Assembly: GCA_003242685.1 (NCBI GenBank)
Contig: QGVD01000039.1
Span: 1-33,822, forward strand
Length of the DNA stretch: 33,822 nt
Source of the DNA: Pseudomonadota bacterium
GTDB taxonomy: Bacteria > Pseudomonadota > Gammaproteobacteria > Steroidobacterales > Steroidobacteraceae
Direction: 5' to 3'
Part shown: positions 8,887 to 17,574 of the stretch, one piece after another
How positions within the stretch are numbered: the first letter of the stretch is position 1
Layout of the letters: the number at the start of each line of letters is the position of its first letter
Position numbers and translations under genes: made by a program
The notes under the pieces: generated by a model
What the model was told of the DNA's origin: nothing
The model's input: the letters and a program-made list of their open reading frames with translations, nothing else
The model's database searches: none

Positions 8887-9896
8887 CGGAGTCGTCGCAC
8901 GAGGACTGGCGGCCGACGGCGACGCGCGAGCGGCTCGAGCAGCGTGCCGCTCTGCTCGCCCGCACGCGCGCGTTCTTCGCCGGGCGCGGCGTACTGGAAG
9001 TCGACACGCCGGCGGTCGTCAACGCCGCCGTCACCGACGTGCACATCCATTCGGCGGAAGTCCACTTCCCGGACGACGGTGCGCACGGGACGAAGCGCCG
9101 CTTCTTCCTGCACACGTCGCCCGAGTACGCGATGAAGCGGCTGCTCGCGGCCGGCAGCGGACCGATCTATCAGATCTGTCACGTGGTGCGCGGCCTCGAG
9201 CGCGGGCGGCTCCACAACCCCGAGTTCACGCTGATCGAGTGGTACCGCCCCGGCTTCACGCTGGAAGCCCTCATGGACGAAGTCGAGCAGCTCGCGCGTG
9301 CGCTGCTCGGCGCCCGGGCCGAAAGCTGGCGGAGCGAGCGCATCACCTATCGCGAGGCGTTCCTCCGCGAAGTGGGCGTCGATCCGCTCGATGCGAGCAT
9401 CGCGGAGCTCGCGCGAGCCGCGCGCACGCTGGGATTTGCGGTGCCCGACGATCCTGGCGCGACGGACCGTGACGAAGCGCGCGACGAGCTGCTCGATCTC
9501 CTCATGGGCCTCGCGGTCGGGCCGCGTCTCGGCCACGATGCGTTCACGTTCGTACATCGCTATCCTGCGAGTCAGGCCGCTCTCGCGCGGCTCGATCCCG
9601 ACGATCCGCGCGTGGCCCTGCGCTTCGAGCTCTACTGCGCCGGCATCGAGCTCGCGAACGGCTTCCACGAGCTCGGCTCGGCTGCGGAGCAGCGCGCTCG
9701 CTTCGAGCACGACCGCCGCACGCGCGAGCGGCGCGGGCTTCCGGTCCACGACATCGACGAGCGGCTGCTCGCCGCGCTCGAAGCGGGACTGCCCGACTGC
9801 GCCGGAGTGGCGCTCGGCTTCGATCGGCTGCTGATGCTCGCCTGCGGCGCGGGCAGCATCGACGAAGTGCTCCCGTTCCCGACGGAGCGGGCATGA
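8883..9896 (+). CDS. epmA: EF-P--(R)-beta-lysine ligase EpmA (PoxA/GenX)
   Basis: EpmA is a truncated class II lysyl-tRNA synthetase that attaches (R)-beta-lysine to Lys34 of elongation factor P. The 337-residue protein is a bare catalytic core without the anticodon-binding domain, as expected. Visible signatures are TRAFFAGRGVLEVDTP, FFLHTSPEYAMKRLL, the class II motif 2 region QICHVVRGLERGRLHNPEFTLIEWY, and motif 3 VALGFDRLLML. The GTG start at 8883 overlaps the psd stop by four bases. Its substrate gene efp and the beta-lysine-producing epmB follow within 4 kb. No epmC (hydroxylase) is present in the window. Confidence 0.95.
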   Translation: MTESSHEDWRPTATRERLEQRAALLARTRAFFAGRGVLEVDTPAVVNAAVTDVHIHSAEVHFPDDGAHGTKRRFFLHTSPEYAMKRLLAAGSGPIYQICHVVRGLERGRLHNPEFTLIEWYRPGFTLEALMDEVEQLARALLGARAESWRSERITYREAFLREVGVDPLDASIAELARAARTLGFAVPDDPGATDRDEARDELLDLLMGLAVGPRLGHDAFTFVHRYPASQAALARLDPDDPRVALRFELYCAGIELANGFHELGSAAEQRARFEHDRRTRERRGLPVHDIDERLLAALEAGLPDCAGVALGFDRLLMLACGAGSIDEVLPFPTERA

Positions 9897-9903
9897 GGAG
9901 TTC

Positions 9904-10419
9904 ATGAGCACGTACACCCCGCAGAACTACGACTTCAGCGACAAGGACGCGGGCTATGCGCAGCTCGCGCGGACGCTCGAGGCACTGCTCCACGGCGAGC
10001 ACGACGCCGTGGCGAATGCAGCGAACGCGTCGGCGCTGATCTTCGACGCGCTTCCCGAGCTCAACTGGGCAGGCTTCTACTTTCTGAAGGACGGCGAGCT
10101 CGTCGTCGGCCCCTTCCAGGGCAAGCCCGCCTGCGTGCGCATCCCGCTCGGCAAGGGCGTGTGCGGAACGGCGGCCGCGCAGCGCACGACGCTCGTCGTT
10201 CCCGACGTGCACGCGTTCCCCGGTCACATTGCCTGCGACAGCGCGTCCGCATCCGAGATCGTCGTCCCGCTCCTCGACGGAGCGGAACTCATCGGGGTGC
10301 TCGATCTCGACAGTCCGCGCCCCGCGCGCTTCGACGAGCAGGATCGCCGCGGGCTCGAGCGTCTGGCGCAGATCTACGTCGCCTCGTTGCGCCCGGCTGC
10401 TTCCGGCCACAGGGGCTGA
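9904..10419 (+). CDS. msrC: Free methionine-(R)-sulfoxide reductase (GAF domain)
   Basis: This enzyme (fRMsr, MsrC) reduces free methionine-(R)-sulfoxide and so helps repair oxidative damage in the cytoplasm. The 171-residue protein is a single GAF domain. The three cysteines typical of the family are Cys77 (GKPACVRI), Cys87 (GKGVCG) and Cys111 (GHIACD). Their spacing of 10 and 24 residues equals that of the E. coli enzyme as I recall it, which separates it from signalling GAF domains. The ATG at 9904 follows the epmA stop by 7 bases, with GAGGAG as ribosome-binding site. Confidence 0.93.
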   Translation: MSTYTPQNYDFSDKDAGYAQLARTLEALLHGEHDAVANAANASALIFDALPELNWAGFYFLKDGELVVGPFQGKPACVRIPLGKGVCGTAAAQRTTLVVPDVHAFPGHIACDSASASEIVVPLLDGAELIGVLDLDSPRPARFDEQDRRGLERLAQIYVASLRPAASGHRG

Positions 10420-10427
10420 GCCGGCAC

Positions 10428-11351
10428 ATGTCGGATTCCACACTTTCGAGGCCCGCAGCGGCCGCGGCCTCCCGCCGCGCCACCGAAGGCGTGCTCGCCG
10501 CCGGCGGCGCATTCGTGATCTGGGGGCTGTTTCCCATGTACCTGAAGGCCCTGCAGACCGTGCCGCCGCTGCAGGTCATCGCACACCGGGTGGTGTGGTG
10601 CTGTCTGCTCGTGATGGGCTGGCTCGCGGGACGCCGCGAGCTCGGGCGCGTGAGCGCGGCGCTCGCCGATCGCCGCGCGCGCTGGACGCTGCTCGCAACG
10701 GGCACGCTCATCAGCGTGAACTGGCTGGTCTACGTCTGGGGCGTCACGAACGACCGGGTGGTCGAGACGAGTCTCGGCTACTTCATCAACCCGCTCGTGA
10801 ACGTGCTGTTCGGCGTGGTGCTGCTGTCCGAGCGTCTCAATCGCATGCAGTGGACGGCGGTGGGACTTGCCGCTGCGGGCGTGCTCTACCTCACCTGGTC
10901 CGCAGGTCACCCGCCCTGGCTCGCGCTCACGCTCGCCGTGTCCTTCGGCCTCTACGGACTGCTGCGCAAGGTGGTGAGCGTCGACGCGCTCGCGGGGCTC
11001 GCGACGGAGACGCTGCTCATCATGCCGTTCGCCGCCGCGTTCCTGATATGGAGCGAAGCCGCCGGCACCGGAGCGCTCGGGCACTCGGGCTTCGCGATCG
11101 ACGCGCTGCTCGTCGGCAGCGGCGCGGTGACCGCCGTGCCGCTGGTGCTCTTCGCCTTCGGCGCGCGCCGCATCCCCTACTCCACGGTAGGGCTCCTGCA
11201 GTACATCGCACCGAGCCTGCAGCTCGCGCTCGGCGTTCTCGTCTACGGAGAGCCGTTCGGGCGCGAGCGCGCGATCGGCTTCTCGCTGATCTGGCTGGCG
11301 CTCGTCATCTACGCGGTCGACGGGCTCTGGCGCGCGAGACGCCAGATATGA
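10428..11351 (+). CDS. rarD: RarD/EamA-family membrane transporter
   Basis: This is a roughly ten-helix inner-membrane protein of the EamA (drug/metabolite transporter) superfamily, RarD subgroup. The substrate is unknown. In 307 residues one sees GGAFVIWGLFPMYLKAL, the conserved RarD opening, then HRVVWC, ISVNWLVYVWGV, ETSLGYFINPLVNVL and LLQYIAPSLQLALGV, all RarD family blocks. The ATG at 10428 lies 8 bases after the msrC stop; longer in-frame upstream extensions run inside msrC and are not credible. It is the last gene of the plus-strand run before a symmetrical hairpin. Confidence 0.9.
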   Translation: MSDSTLSRPAAAAASRRATEGVLAAGGAFVIWGLFPMYLKALQTVPPLQVIAHRVVWCCLLVMGWLAGRRELGRVSAALADRRARWTLLATGTLISVNWLVYVWGVTNDRVVETSLGYFINPLVNVLFGVVLLSERLNRMQWTAVGLAAAGVLYLTWSAGHPPWLALTLAVSFGLYGLLRKVVSVDALAGLATETLLIMPFAAAFLIWSEAAGTGALGHSGFAIDALLVGSGAVTAVPLVLFAFGARRIPYSTVGLLQYIAPSLQLALGVLVYGEPFGRERAIGFSLIWLALVIYAVDGLWRARRQI

Positions 11352-11352
11352 C

Positions 11353-11376
11353 GGTGCGGGCGAATGCCCGCACCGG
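11353..11376. terminator. Bidirectional hairpin between rarD and efp
   Basis: A perfect 10-bp inverted repeat (CGGTGCGGGC / GCCCGCACCG) with a GAAT loop starts one base after the rarD stop and lies 33 bases from the efp stop. The two genes converge here. No real T run follows on either strand, so it may act as a shared terminator, perhaps with Rho or by protecting 3' ends. Confidence 0.55.
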
Positions 11377-11408
11377 AAGATACGCCGGATGCTCCCGCGC
11401 GCCGGAGA

Positions 11409-11975
11409 TTACTTGGCGCGCGAGATGTACTCGCCGGTGCGAGTGTCGACGCGGATGACTTCGCCTTCGTTGACGAACAGCGGCACCCGCACCACCGCGC
11501 CCGTTTCGAGCTTGGCCGGCTTCTGACCGCCGGTCGCGGTGTCGCCGCGCACGCCCGGATCGGTCTCCACGATCTTGAGCTCGATGTGCGCGGGAGGCGT
11601 CACGACGAGCGGCACACCGTTCCAGAGCGTGACGACGCAGGTGACACCTTCCTTCAGCCACACGGCGTTGTCGCCGACCGCGGACTTGCCGGCGGCGTAC
11701 TGCTCGAAGGTGTCGGGCACCATGAAGTGCCAGAACTCGCCGTCCTGGTAGAGGTACTGCATCTCCGTGTCGACGACGTCCGCCGCCTCGACGGTTTCGC
11801 CCGACTTGAAGGTGCGCTCGATCACGCGGCCCGTCTTGAGATTGCGGACCTTCACGCGGTTGAAAGCCTGACCTTTGCCCGGCTTGACGAACTCGTTCTC
11901 GACGATCACGTAGGGATCGCCGTCGAGCAGGATCTTGAGTCCGGAGCGGAACTCGCTGGTGCTGTAAGTGGCCAT
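11409..11975 (-). CDS. efp: Elongation factor P
   Basis: EF-P binds stalled ribosomes and promotes peptide bonds at polyproline stretches. The 188-residue protein has the standard three-domain length, starts MATYSTSEFRSGLKI, and has Lys34 in KPGKGQAF, the residue beta-lysylated by EpmA. The tip sequence is the lysine type, not the arginine type modified by EarP rhamnosylation. This fits with epmA upstream and epmB divergent to it. The ATG at 11975 has GAGAAGGA directly upstream. Segments VPLVVTPPAHIELKIVETDPGVRGDTATGG and VRVPLFVNEGEVIRVDTRTGEY are the OB-fold signatures. Confidence 0.98.
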   Translation of the reverse strand: MATYSTSEFRSGLKILLDGDPYVIVENEFVKPGKGQAFNRVKVRNLKTGRVIERTFKSGETVEAADVVDTEMQYLYQDGEFWHFMVPDTFEQYAAGKSAVGDNAVWLKEGVTCVVTLWNGVPLVVTPPAHIELKIVETDPGVRGDTATGGQKPAKLETGAVVRVPLFVNEGEVIRVDTRTGEYISRAK

Positions 11976-11993
11976 TTCCTTCTCGCCGCGCAA

Positions 11994-12010
11994 GGCTCCA
12001 GAATGGAGCC
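11994..12010. promoter_or_regulatory. Palindrome in the efp-epmB divergent gap
   Basis: A 7-bp perfect inverted repeat (GGCTCCA GAA TGGAGCC) sits in the middle of the 53-base space between the divergent efp and epmB start codons, followed on the plus strand by CCCC and seven A. With so little room it must overlap or adjoin both promoters or leaders. It could be an operator or an RNA hairpin; nothing in the sequence decides which. Confidence 0.35.
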
Positions 12011-12028
12011 CCCAAAAAAAGGCGGCGT

Positions 12029-13087
12029 ATGATACCGGCATCGTCCAGGACTGACCAGACACCCGATTCCTCTCCCCGTCGCACCGATTCCGGCATCGCC
12101 ACACGCTGGCAGCGCGAGCTCGCCGAAGCCGTGAAGAGCCCGCGGGAGCTCGTTGCCGCGCTGGGTCTCGATCCGGCCGTCCTGCCGGGTGCGCTTGCCG
12201 CGGATGAGGTCTTCCGGCTGCGTGTGCCCTGGAGCTACGTGCGCCGCATGCGCCGTGGCGATCCCGCAGATCCGCTGCTGCGCCAGGTGCTCCCCGTCGC
12301 CCGGGAGCTCGACGAGCATCCGGGCTACACGGGCGACCCGCTCGGCGAGCGCGCGGCACTGCGCGCACCCGGGCTCCTGCACAAGTACCACGGACGGGTG
12401 CTGCTCGTGACGACGCCCGCGTGCGCCGTGCACTGCCGCTACTGCTTCCGACGCGAGTTTCCCTACGCCGAGCAGACGGCCGGTGCGCCGCGCTGGAACG
12501 AGGCGCTGGAAGTGATCCGGAACGACGCATCGATCGAAGAGGTGATTCTGAGCGGCGGCGATCCGCTCTCGCTCTCCGACGCGCGCCTCGCGCAGCTCAC
12601 GGACGCGCTCGCGCGCATCCCGCACGTCCGCCGTCTGCGTGTCCACACCCGCACGCCGATCGTGCTGCCTTCCCGCGTCGACGAAGGCCTCGAGCGCTGG
12701 CTCTCGCGCCTGCCGTGGCCGGTGGTGCTCGTGCTGCATGCGAACCACCCGAACGAGATCGACGCCGACGTTCGGTCGGCGTGCGGCCGCCTGCGCGCCA
12801 CCGGCGCGACGCTCCTCAATCAATCCGTTCTTCTCGCGGGCGTGAACGACGATGCTGAGGTGCTCGCGGAGCTCTCGCGGCGGCTCTTCGACTGCGGCGT
12901 GCTGCCCTACTACCTGCACCTCCTCGACCGCGTGCGCGGGGCGGCGCATTTCGAGGTCGACGAGGAGCGCGCGCGGCGCATCGCCGGTGAGCTCGCGGCG
13001 AGCCTTCCGGGCTATCTCGTGCCGCGCCTCGCACGCGAGGTATACGGCGCTCCCGCGAAACTGAGCATTGCACCGATAATGCCCTGA
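12029..13087 (+). CDS. epmB: EF-P lysine 2,3-aminomutase EpmB
   Basis: EpmB is a radical-SAM, PLP-dependent aminomutase that converts (S)-alpha-lysine to (R)-beta-lysine, the substrate EpmA ligates to EF-P. The 352-residue product has the radical-SAM cysteine triad CAVHCRYCFRREFPY, the glycine-rich ILSGGDPL, the arginine block VHTRTPIVLP, and LLNQSVLLAGVNDD, as in the KamA/EpmB family. It lacks the long C-terminal extension of clostridial lysine aminomutases, which favours EpmB over KamA. The ATG at 12029 has AAGGCGG upstream. Divergent efp makes the assignment stronger. Confidence 0.93.
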   Translation: MIPASSRTDQTPDSSPRRTDSGIATRWQRELAEAVKSPRELVAALGLDPAVLPGALAADEVFRLRVPWSYVRRMRRGDPADPLLRQVLPVARELDEHPGYTGDPLGERAALRAPGLLHKYHGRVLLVTTPACAVHCRYCFRREFPYAEQTAGAPRWNEALEVIRNDASIEEVILSGGDPLSLSDARLAQLTDALARIPHVRRLRVHTRTPIVLPSRVDEGLERWLSRLPWPVVLVLHANHPNEIDADVRSACGRLRATGATLLNQSVLLAGVNDDAEVLAELSRRLFDCGVLPYYLHLLDRVRGAAHFEVDEERARRIAGELAASLPGYLVPRLAREVYGAPAKLSIAPIMP

Positions 13088-13188
13088 GCCGCCCTTGCGA
13101 AATGTGAGAGACCCCGCACGCGGGCGCCCGGCGGGCGGTCCTACAATTTTCCTCGCCTACCGCCGACCGACACTGCCAGGGGGCCGAC

Positions 13189-15243
13189 TTGTCCGAACAG
13201 AATGCCGTTCCGCTCATCGTGCTGAGCGCGGCGCGCGAACCCGTGGAAGCGATAAACGGCATCCTGCGCCGCGCGGGACACCCGGTGCATTGCACGTGGA
13301 TCCCGGCGCTGCGCGACCTCGGTGACGCGCTTCAGCAGCTCGACCCCGAGCTGCTCGTGTGTGCCGCCTCACCCGACGAGCTCGCGCTCGTCGCCAGGGT
13401 GCGGGACAAGTTCGCGCCCTCAGTGCCGCTCGTCGCGCTCGCCGACACCTGCGACGAAGCAGGCATCGCCGCCGCCATGGAGAAGGGTGCGCGCGATGCC
13501 GTCTCGCTCTCGAATCCCGTGCGGCTGCAGGCGGTCGTCGCACGCGAACTGAGAGCGTTCCGCCTCGAGCGCGCGCTCGACGGCGCGCTGCGCAGCGCGC
13601 GCGATACCCGGCGTCAGCTCGAGACCGTCCTGCGGCGCTCGCACGACGCGATCGTCCAGGTGCAGGAAGGCATCATCATCGACGCGAACGAATCGTGGCT
13701 CGAGCTGTTCGGGTACGCGGAACCGTCCGCGCTCGTCGGCCAGCCGATCATGGATCTCTTCGACGAGGCGACACATCCCGCCCTCAAGGGCGCGCTCGCG
13801 GCGTGCCTGCAGGGCCGGTGGAGCGAGCACACGCTCAAGGCGCAGGCCGTCCTTGCCGACGGCACGAGTCTCGCGCTCGAGATGGTCCTGGCGCTCGGCG
13901 AGCACGAAGGCGAGCCTTGCGTGCGGCTGATCGTTCCCGCGCGTCCGCGCGACGAGCGCCGTCTCGCCGAGGACGTCACGCAGGCGATGAACCGCGACGC
14001 CGCGACGGGGCTGCTCCAGCGCCGTCCGCTGCTCGCCGCGCTCGCCGAGCGTGTGGCAGCGCCGGCGGCCGCCGGCGTGCGCTATTTCGCGATGATCCGC
14101 CCCGACCGCTTCGCGACGGTGGAGCGCGATCTCGGCATCACCGCGAGCGAGGACTGCCTCGTCGCCTTCGCCACCGTGCTGAAGGAGCAGCTCCATCCGC
14201 AGGACATCGCCGGCCGCTTCGGCGGAACGTCCTTCCTCGTGCTCCTCGAGCGCGGCAATCAGCGCGACATCGAGGTCTGGTGCGAGCAGCTCGTCGCGAA
14301 GGTCGCGAAGCACGTCGTGCGCGTCGGCGACAAGTCGCTGACGCTGACCTGCACCGTCGGTCTCAGCGCAATGCCGCCTGCGGCGGAGAGTCTCGATGCC
14401 GCGATCGCCGACGCGCTCGATGCCTGCCGCCGCGGCCGCCAGAAGGGTGGCAATCAGGTGTACGTCTCGGACCGCGCGGATACCGACACGCGCGTGCAGT
14501 CGTACGACAGGATCTGGGTGAAGCACATCAAGTCGGCGCTCATGGAGAACCGCTTCCGCCTGGTGCAGCAGCCGGTGGCGAGCCTGCACGGCGAGGATCC
14601 GGGCATGTTCGACGTGCTCGTGCGCATGCTCGATCACCAGGGCAAGGAAGTCCTGCCCGCGGAGTTCATGGCCGCCGCCGAGCGCAACGATCTCCTCAAG
14701 AACATCGACCGCTGGGTCGTGGGCGCCTCGCTGTCCTTCGCCGCGCAGCGCAAGCCCGGCTGTCTCTTCGTGCGCCTCTCGAAGGACACGCTGAAGGACG
14801 CCTCCTTCCTCGACTGGCTCGACAACCACATCCGCACGACGCGTGCCGAACCTCGGCGCCTCTGCTTCCAGGTGGCTGAGGACGCCGCGGCCAACCACAT
14901 CACGCAGGTGCAGAGCCTCTCGCAGCGGCTGCGCGAGCGGGGTTTCCGGTTCGCGCTGGAAGGCTTCGGCTCCGGCCGCGATCCGCTCGGCATGCTTTCT
15001 ACGGTGCCGCTCGACTTCGTGAAGATCGACGGCGCGCTCGTGCAGAGCCTCTCGGCCGATCAGGAGCTGCAGGACCGCATCCGCACGCTCGTGGAAGCCG
15101 CGCGGACGCGCAACGTGCAGACGATCGCCGAGCGCGTCGAGGACGCGAACACCATGGCGGTGCTCTGGCAGCTCGGCGTGCAGTACATCCAGGGCTACTT
15201 CGTCAACGCACCCGAGCAGGTGGTGCTGAAGGCGGAGCGCTGA
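13189..15243 (+). CDS. fimX: FimX-like REC-PAS-GGDEF-EAL protein, catalytic motifs degenerate
   Basis: FimX is a c-di-GMP receptor that controls type IV pilus assembly at the cell pole. This 684-residue protein matches it in length and domain order: receiver-like domain about 1-125, PAS about 140-250, GGDEF about 265-425, EAL about 440-684. The expected phospho-acceptor Asp is replaced (LLVCAAS near Cys58). GGDEF reads GGTSF (345-349). EAL reads DVL (475-477), FEI is FQV, and DDFG is EGFG (591-594). It is therefore probably a c-di-GMP sensor and not an enzyme. The start is a TTG at 13189 with AGGGGG six bases upstream. A TACAAT at 13142-13147 could be a -10 element but has no good -35. FimV in the same window fits a pilus role. 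Family membership is clear; orthology to FimX is inferred. Confidence 0.7.
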   Translation: MSEQNAVPLIVLSAAREPVEAINGILRRAGHPVHCTWIPALRDLGDALQQLDPELLVCAASPDELALVARVRDKFAPSVPLVALADTCDEAGIAAAMEKGARDAVSLSNPVRLQAVVARELRAFRLERALDGALRSARDTRRQLETVLRRSHDAIVQVQEGIIIDANESWLELFGYAEPSALVGQPIMDLFDEATHPALKGALAACLQGRWSEHTLKAQAVLADGTSLALEMVLALGEHEGEPCVRLIVPARPRDERRLAEDVTQAMNRDAATGLLQRRPLLAALAERVAAPAAAGVRYFAMIRPDRFATVERDLGITASEDCLVAFATVLKEQLHPQDIAGRFGGTSFLVLLERGNQRDIEVWCEQLVAKVAKHVVRVGDKSLTLTCTVGLSAMPPAAESLDAAIADALDACRRGRQKGGNQVYVSDRADTDTRVQSYDRIWVKHIKSALMENRFRLVQQPVASLHGEDPGMFDVLVRMLDHQGKEVLPAEFMAAAERNDLLKNIDRWVVGASLSFAAQRKPGCLFVRLSKDTLKDASFLDWLDNHIRTTRAEPRRLCFQVAEDAAANHITQVQSLSQRLRERGFRFALEGFGSGRDPLGMLSTVPLDFVKIDGALVQSLSADQELQDRIRTLVEAARTRNVQTIAERVEDANTMAVLWQLGVQYIQGYFVNAPEQVVLKAER

Positions 15244-15262
15244 CGCGGCAAGCACCGCGCCA

Positions 15263-15294
15263 GCGCGAAGTCGTTTCCGGGATTTCCTTCGCGC
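15263..15294. terminator. Inverted repeat between convergent fimX-like gene and parC
   Basis: An 8-bp perfect inverted repeat (GCGCGAAG / CTTCGCGC, 16-base loop) fills most of the 54-base gap between two converging genes. The long loop and lack of a T run make it a weak bidirectional terminator candidate. Confidence 0.35.
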
Positions 15295-15297
15295 GGA

Positions 15298-17568
15298 TCA
15301 GCCGCCATTGCCGTTGGCGGGCGGCGGCTCGGCCTCGAGCCGGTCGACCTTGCGCCAGTTGCGCGGCAGGACCGCGCCGCGCTGCGCACGCTGCCCGCGG
15401 TACTCCTTGAGCTGCTCCCACTCGAGCGTCATGCGCCGCTCTCCGGACCACACGATGAGCCGTCCTCCCGGCGGCACGACGGTGATGCCGGTCAGATACT
15501 CCTCGCGCGCGGCCGCCTTCTTCGCCGGAATGTCGTACAGCTTGTTGCCCTTGCCGCGCGGCATCTCCGGCACTTCGCTCACGTTGAACGCGAGCATCTT
15601 GCCCTCGCTCCCCACGACGACCACGAGCGAGTCGCTCGAGTGCACGAAGGCGGGCGGCAGCACCTGCGCGCCTTCGGGAACCGTCAGCACCGTCTTGCCC
15701 GCACGGCGGTCCGTGATGAGCTCCTTGAGGCGCACCGTGAAGCCGTAACCGGCGTCCGTGGCGAGGAGCCACAGATCGTCGGGCTCGCCGATCATGACGC
15801 CCGCGAAGCGCGCACCGTCGGGCGGATTGAGCCGTCCCGAAAGCGGCTCGCCGTTGCCGCGCGCCGAGGGCAGCGTGTGCGCCGGCAGGCTGTACGTGCG
15901 TCCCGTGCTGTCGATGAACACGGCCTGCTGCAGGCTCCTGCCGCGCGCCGAAGCGCGATAGGAGTCGCCGCTCTTGTACGAGAGCGTGCGCGGATCGATC
16001 TCGTGGCCCTTCGCGGCGCGCACCCAGCCGGCCGTCGAGAGCACCACGGTGACCGGTTCGTTCGGGATGAGCGCCGTCTCGTCGATCGCCTGGGCCGCCT
16101 CGCGCTCGATGATCTTCGTGCGGCGCGCGTCGCCGTACTTCTCGGCGTCCTCGCGGATCTCGTCGGCGACGAGCTTCTTGAGCTTCGCCTTGCTCTTCAG
16201 GATCGCCTCGAGCTGCTCGCGCTCCTCCTTGAGCTGCTTCTGCTCGGAGCGGATCTTCATCTCCTCGAGCTTCGCGAGATGACGGAGCTTGGTCTCGAGG
16301 ATCGCCTCCGCCTGCTCGTCGGTGAGCTTGAAGCGCTTCATGAGGACGGGCTTCGGCTCGTCCTCGCGGCGGATGATGCGGATCACCTCGTCGAGATTGA
16401 GGTACGCGATCAGCAGGCCGTCGAGGATGTGCAGCCGGCGCGCCACCTTCTCGAGACGGTGATTGAGCCTCCGCGTCACCGTCGCGAGGCGGAACTCGAG
16501 CCACTCGGTGAGCAGCTCCTTGAGCCCCATCACGCGCGGCCGCCCGTCGAGGCCGATCACGTTGAGGTTCACGCGATAGGTGCGCTCGAGATCGGTGGTG
16601 GCGAACAGGTGGTTCATCACCTGCTCGAGGTCCACGCGGTTCGAGCGCGGCACGATGACGAGGCGCGTCGGGTTCTCGTGGTCGGACTCGTCGCGCAGGT
16701 CCTCGATCATCGGCAGCTTCTTCGCGCGGATCTGCTCGGCGATCTGCTCCTGCACGCGGCTGCCCGAGACCTGGTACGGGAACGCCGTGATGACGATGTT
16801 GCCGTCCTCGATCCTGTACGTTGCGCGCGCGCGGAACGAGCCCGTGCCCTTCTCGTAGAACTCCACGATGTCCGAGCGCGGCGAGACGATCTCGGCGCCC
16901 GTGGGAAGATCCGGGCCCTTGATGTGCTTCATCAGGGCACGCGTCGTCGCGTCCGGGTCCTCGAGCAGATGGATGCACGCCGCGGCCACCTCGCGCAGGT
17001 TGTGCGGCGGGATGTCGGTCGCCATGCCGACCGCGATGCCGGTCGTGCCGTTAAGCAGCACGTTCGGCAGACGCGCGGGAAGGATCGCAGGCTCCTCCAG
17101 CGTGCCGTCGAAGTTCGGCACCCAGTCCACGGTGCCGTGGCCCAGCTCCGCGAGCAGCACCTCGGCGTACTTCGTGAGCTTCGCCTCGGTGTAGCGCATG
17201 GCGGCGAAGGACTTGGGGTCGTCCTGCGAGCCCCAGTTGCCCTGCCCGTCGATGATCGGGTAGCGGTACGAGAAGGGCTGCGCCATCAGCACCATCGCTT
17301 CGTAGCACGCGCTGTCGCCGTGCGGATGGAACTTGCCGATGACGTCGCCGACCGTGCGCGCGGACTTCTTGTGCTTGGCGCCCGCCGAGAGGCCGAGCTC
17401 GCTCATCGCGTAGATGATGCGCCGCTGCACGGGCTTGAGGCCGTCGCCGAGCGCGGGCAGCGCACGGTCGAGAATGACGTACATCGAGTAGTCGAGGTAC
17501 GCCTTCTCCGTGAAGGCACGGAGCGGCTGACGCTCGATGCCCTCGAAATTGAGCTCCTGGTTCTTCAT
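15298..17568 (-). CDS. parC: DNA topoisomerase IV subunit A
   Basis: ParC is the DNA-cleaving subunit of topoisomerase IV, which unlinks daughter chromosomes. The 756-residue protein has the ParC-type N-terminus (FEGIERQPLRAFTEKAYLDYSMYVILDRALP), the catalytic tyrosine at residue 126 in FAAMRYTEAKL, the central coiled-coil arm and a beta-propeller-like C-terminal domain. The quinolone-resistance region reads HPHGDSACYE, with Ser86 and Glu90 in the wild-type (susceptible) state. Length and the QGNWGSQDDPKS segment separate it from GyrA, and it lacks the GyrA box. It follows parE by 6 bases. The C-terminus ends in a Pro/Asn/Gly tail. Confidence 0.97.
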   Translation of the reverse strand: MKNQELNFEGIERQPLRAFTEKAYLDYSMYVILDRALPALGDGLKPVQRRIIYAMSELGLSAGAKHKKSARTVGDVIGKFHPHGDSACYEAMVLMAQPFSYRYPIIDGQGNWGSQDDPKSFAAMRYTEAKLTKYAEVLLAELGHGTVDWVPNFDGTLEEPAILPARLPNVLLNGTTGIAVGMATDIPPHNLREVAAACIHLLEDPDATTRALMKHIKGPDLPTGAEIVSPRSDIVEFYEKGTGSFRARATYRIEDGNIVITAFPYQVSGSRVQEQIAEQIRAKKLPMIEDLRDESDHENPTRLVIVPRSNRVDLEQVMNHLFATTDLERTYRVNLNVIGLDGRPRVMGLKELLTEWLEFRLATVTRRLNHRLEKVARRLHILDGLLIAYLNLDEVIRIIRREDEPKPVLMKRFKLTDEQAEAILETKLRHLAKLEEMKIRSEQKQLKEEREQLEAILKSKAKLKKLVADEIREDAEKYGDARRTKIIEREAAQAIDETALIPNEPVTVVLSTAGWVRAAKGHEIDPRTLSYKSGDSYRASARGRSLQQAVFIDSTGRTYSLPAHTLPSARGNGEPLSGRLNPPDGARFAGVMIGEPDDLWLLATDAGYGFTVRLKELITDRRAGKTVLTVPEGAQVLPPAFVHSSDSLVVVVGSEGKMLAFNVSEVPEMPRGKGNKLYDIPAKKAAAREEYLTGITVVPPGGRLIVWSGERRMTLEWEQLKEYRGQRAQRGAVLPRNWRKVDRLEAEPPPANGNGG

Positions 17569-17574
17569 CGCTGC

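Noticed and set aside
8451..9917. 488-residue minus-strand frame over psd and epmA
   Set aside because: Shadow of two well-conserved plus-strand genes; no recognisable domain.
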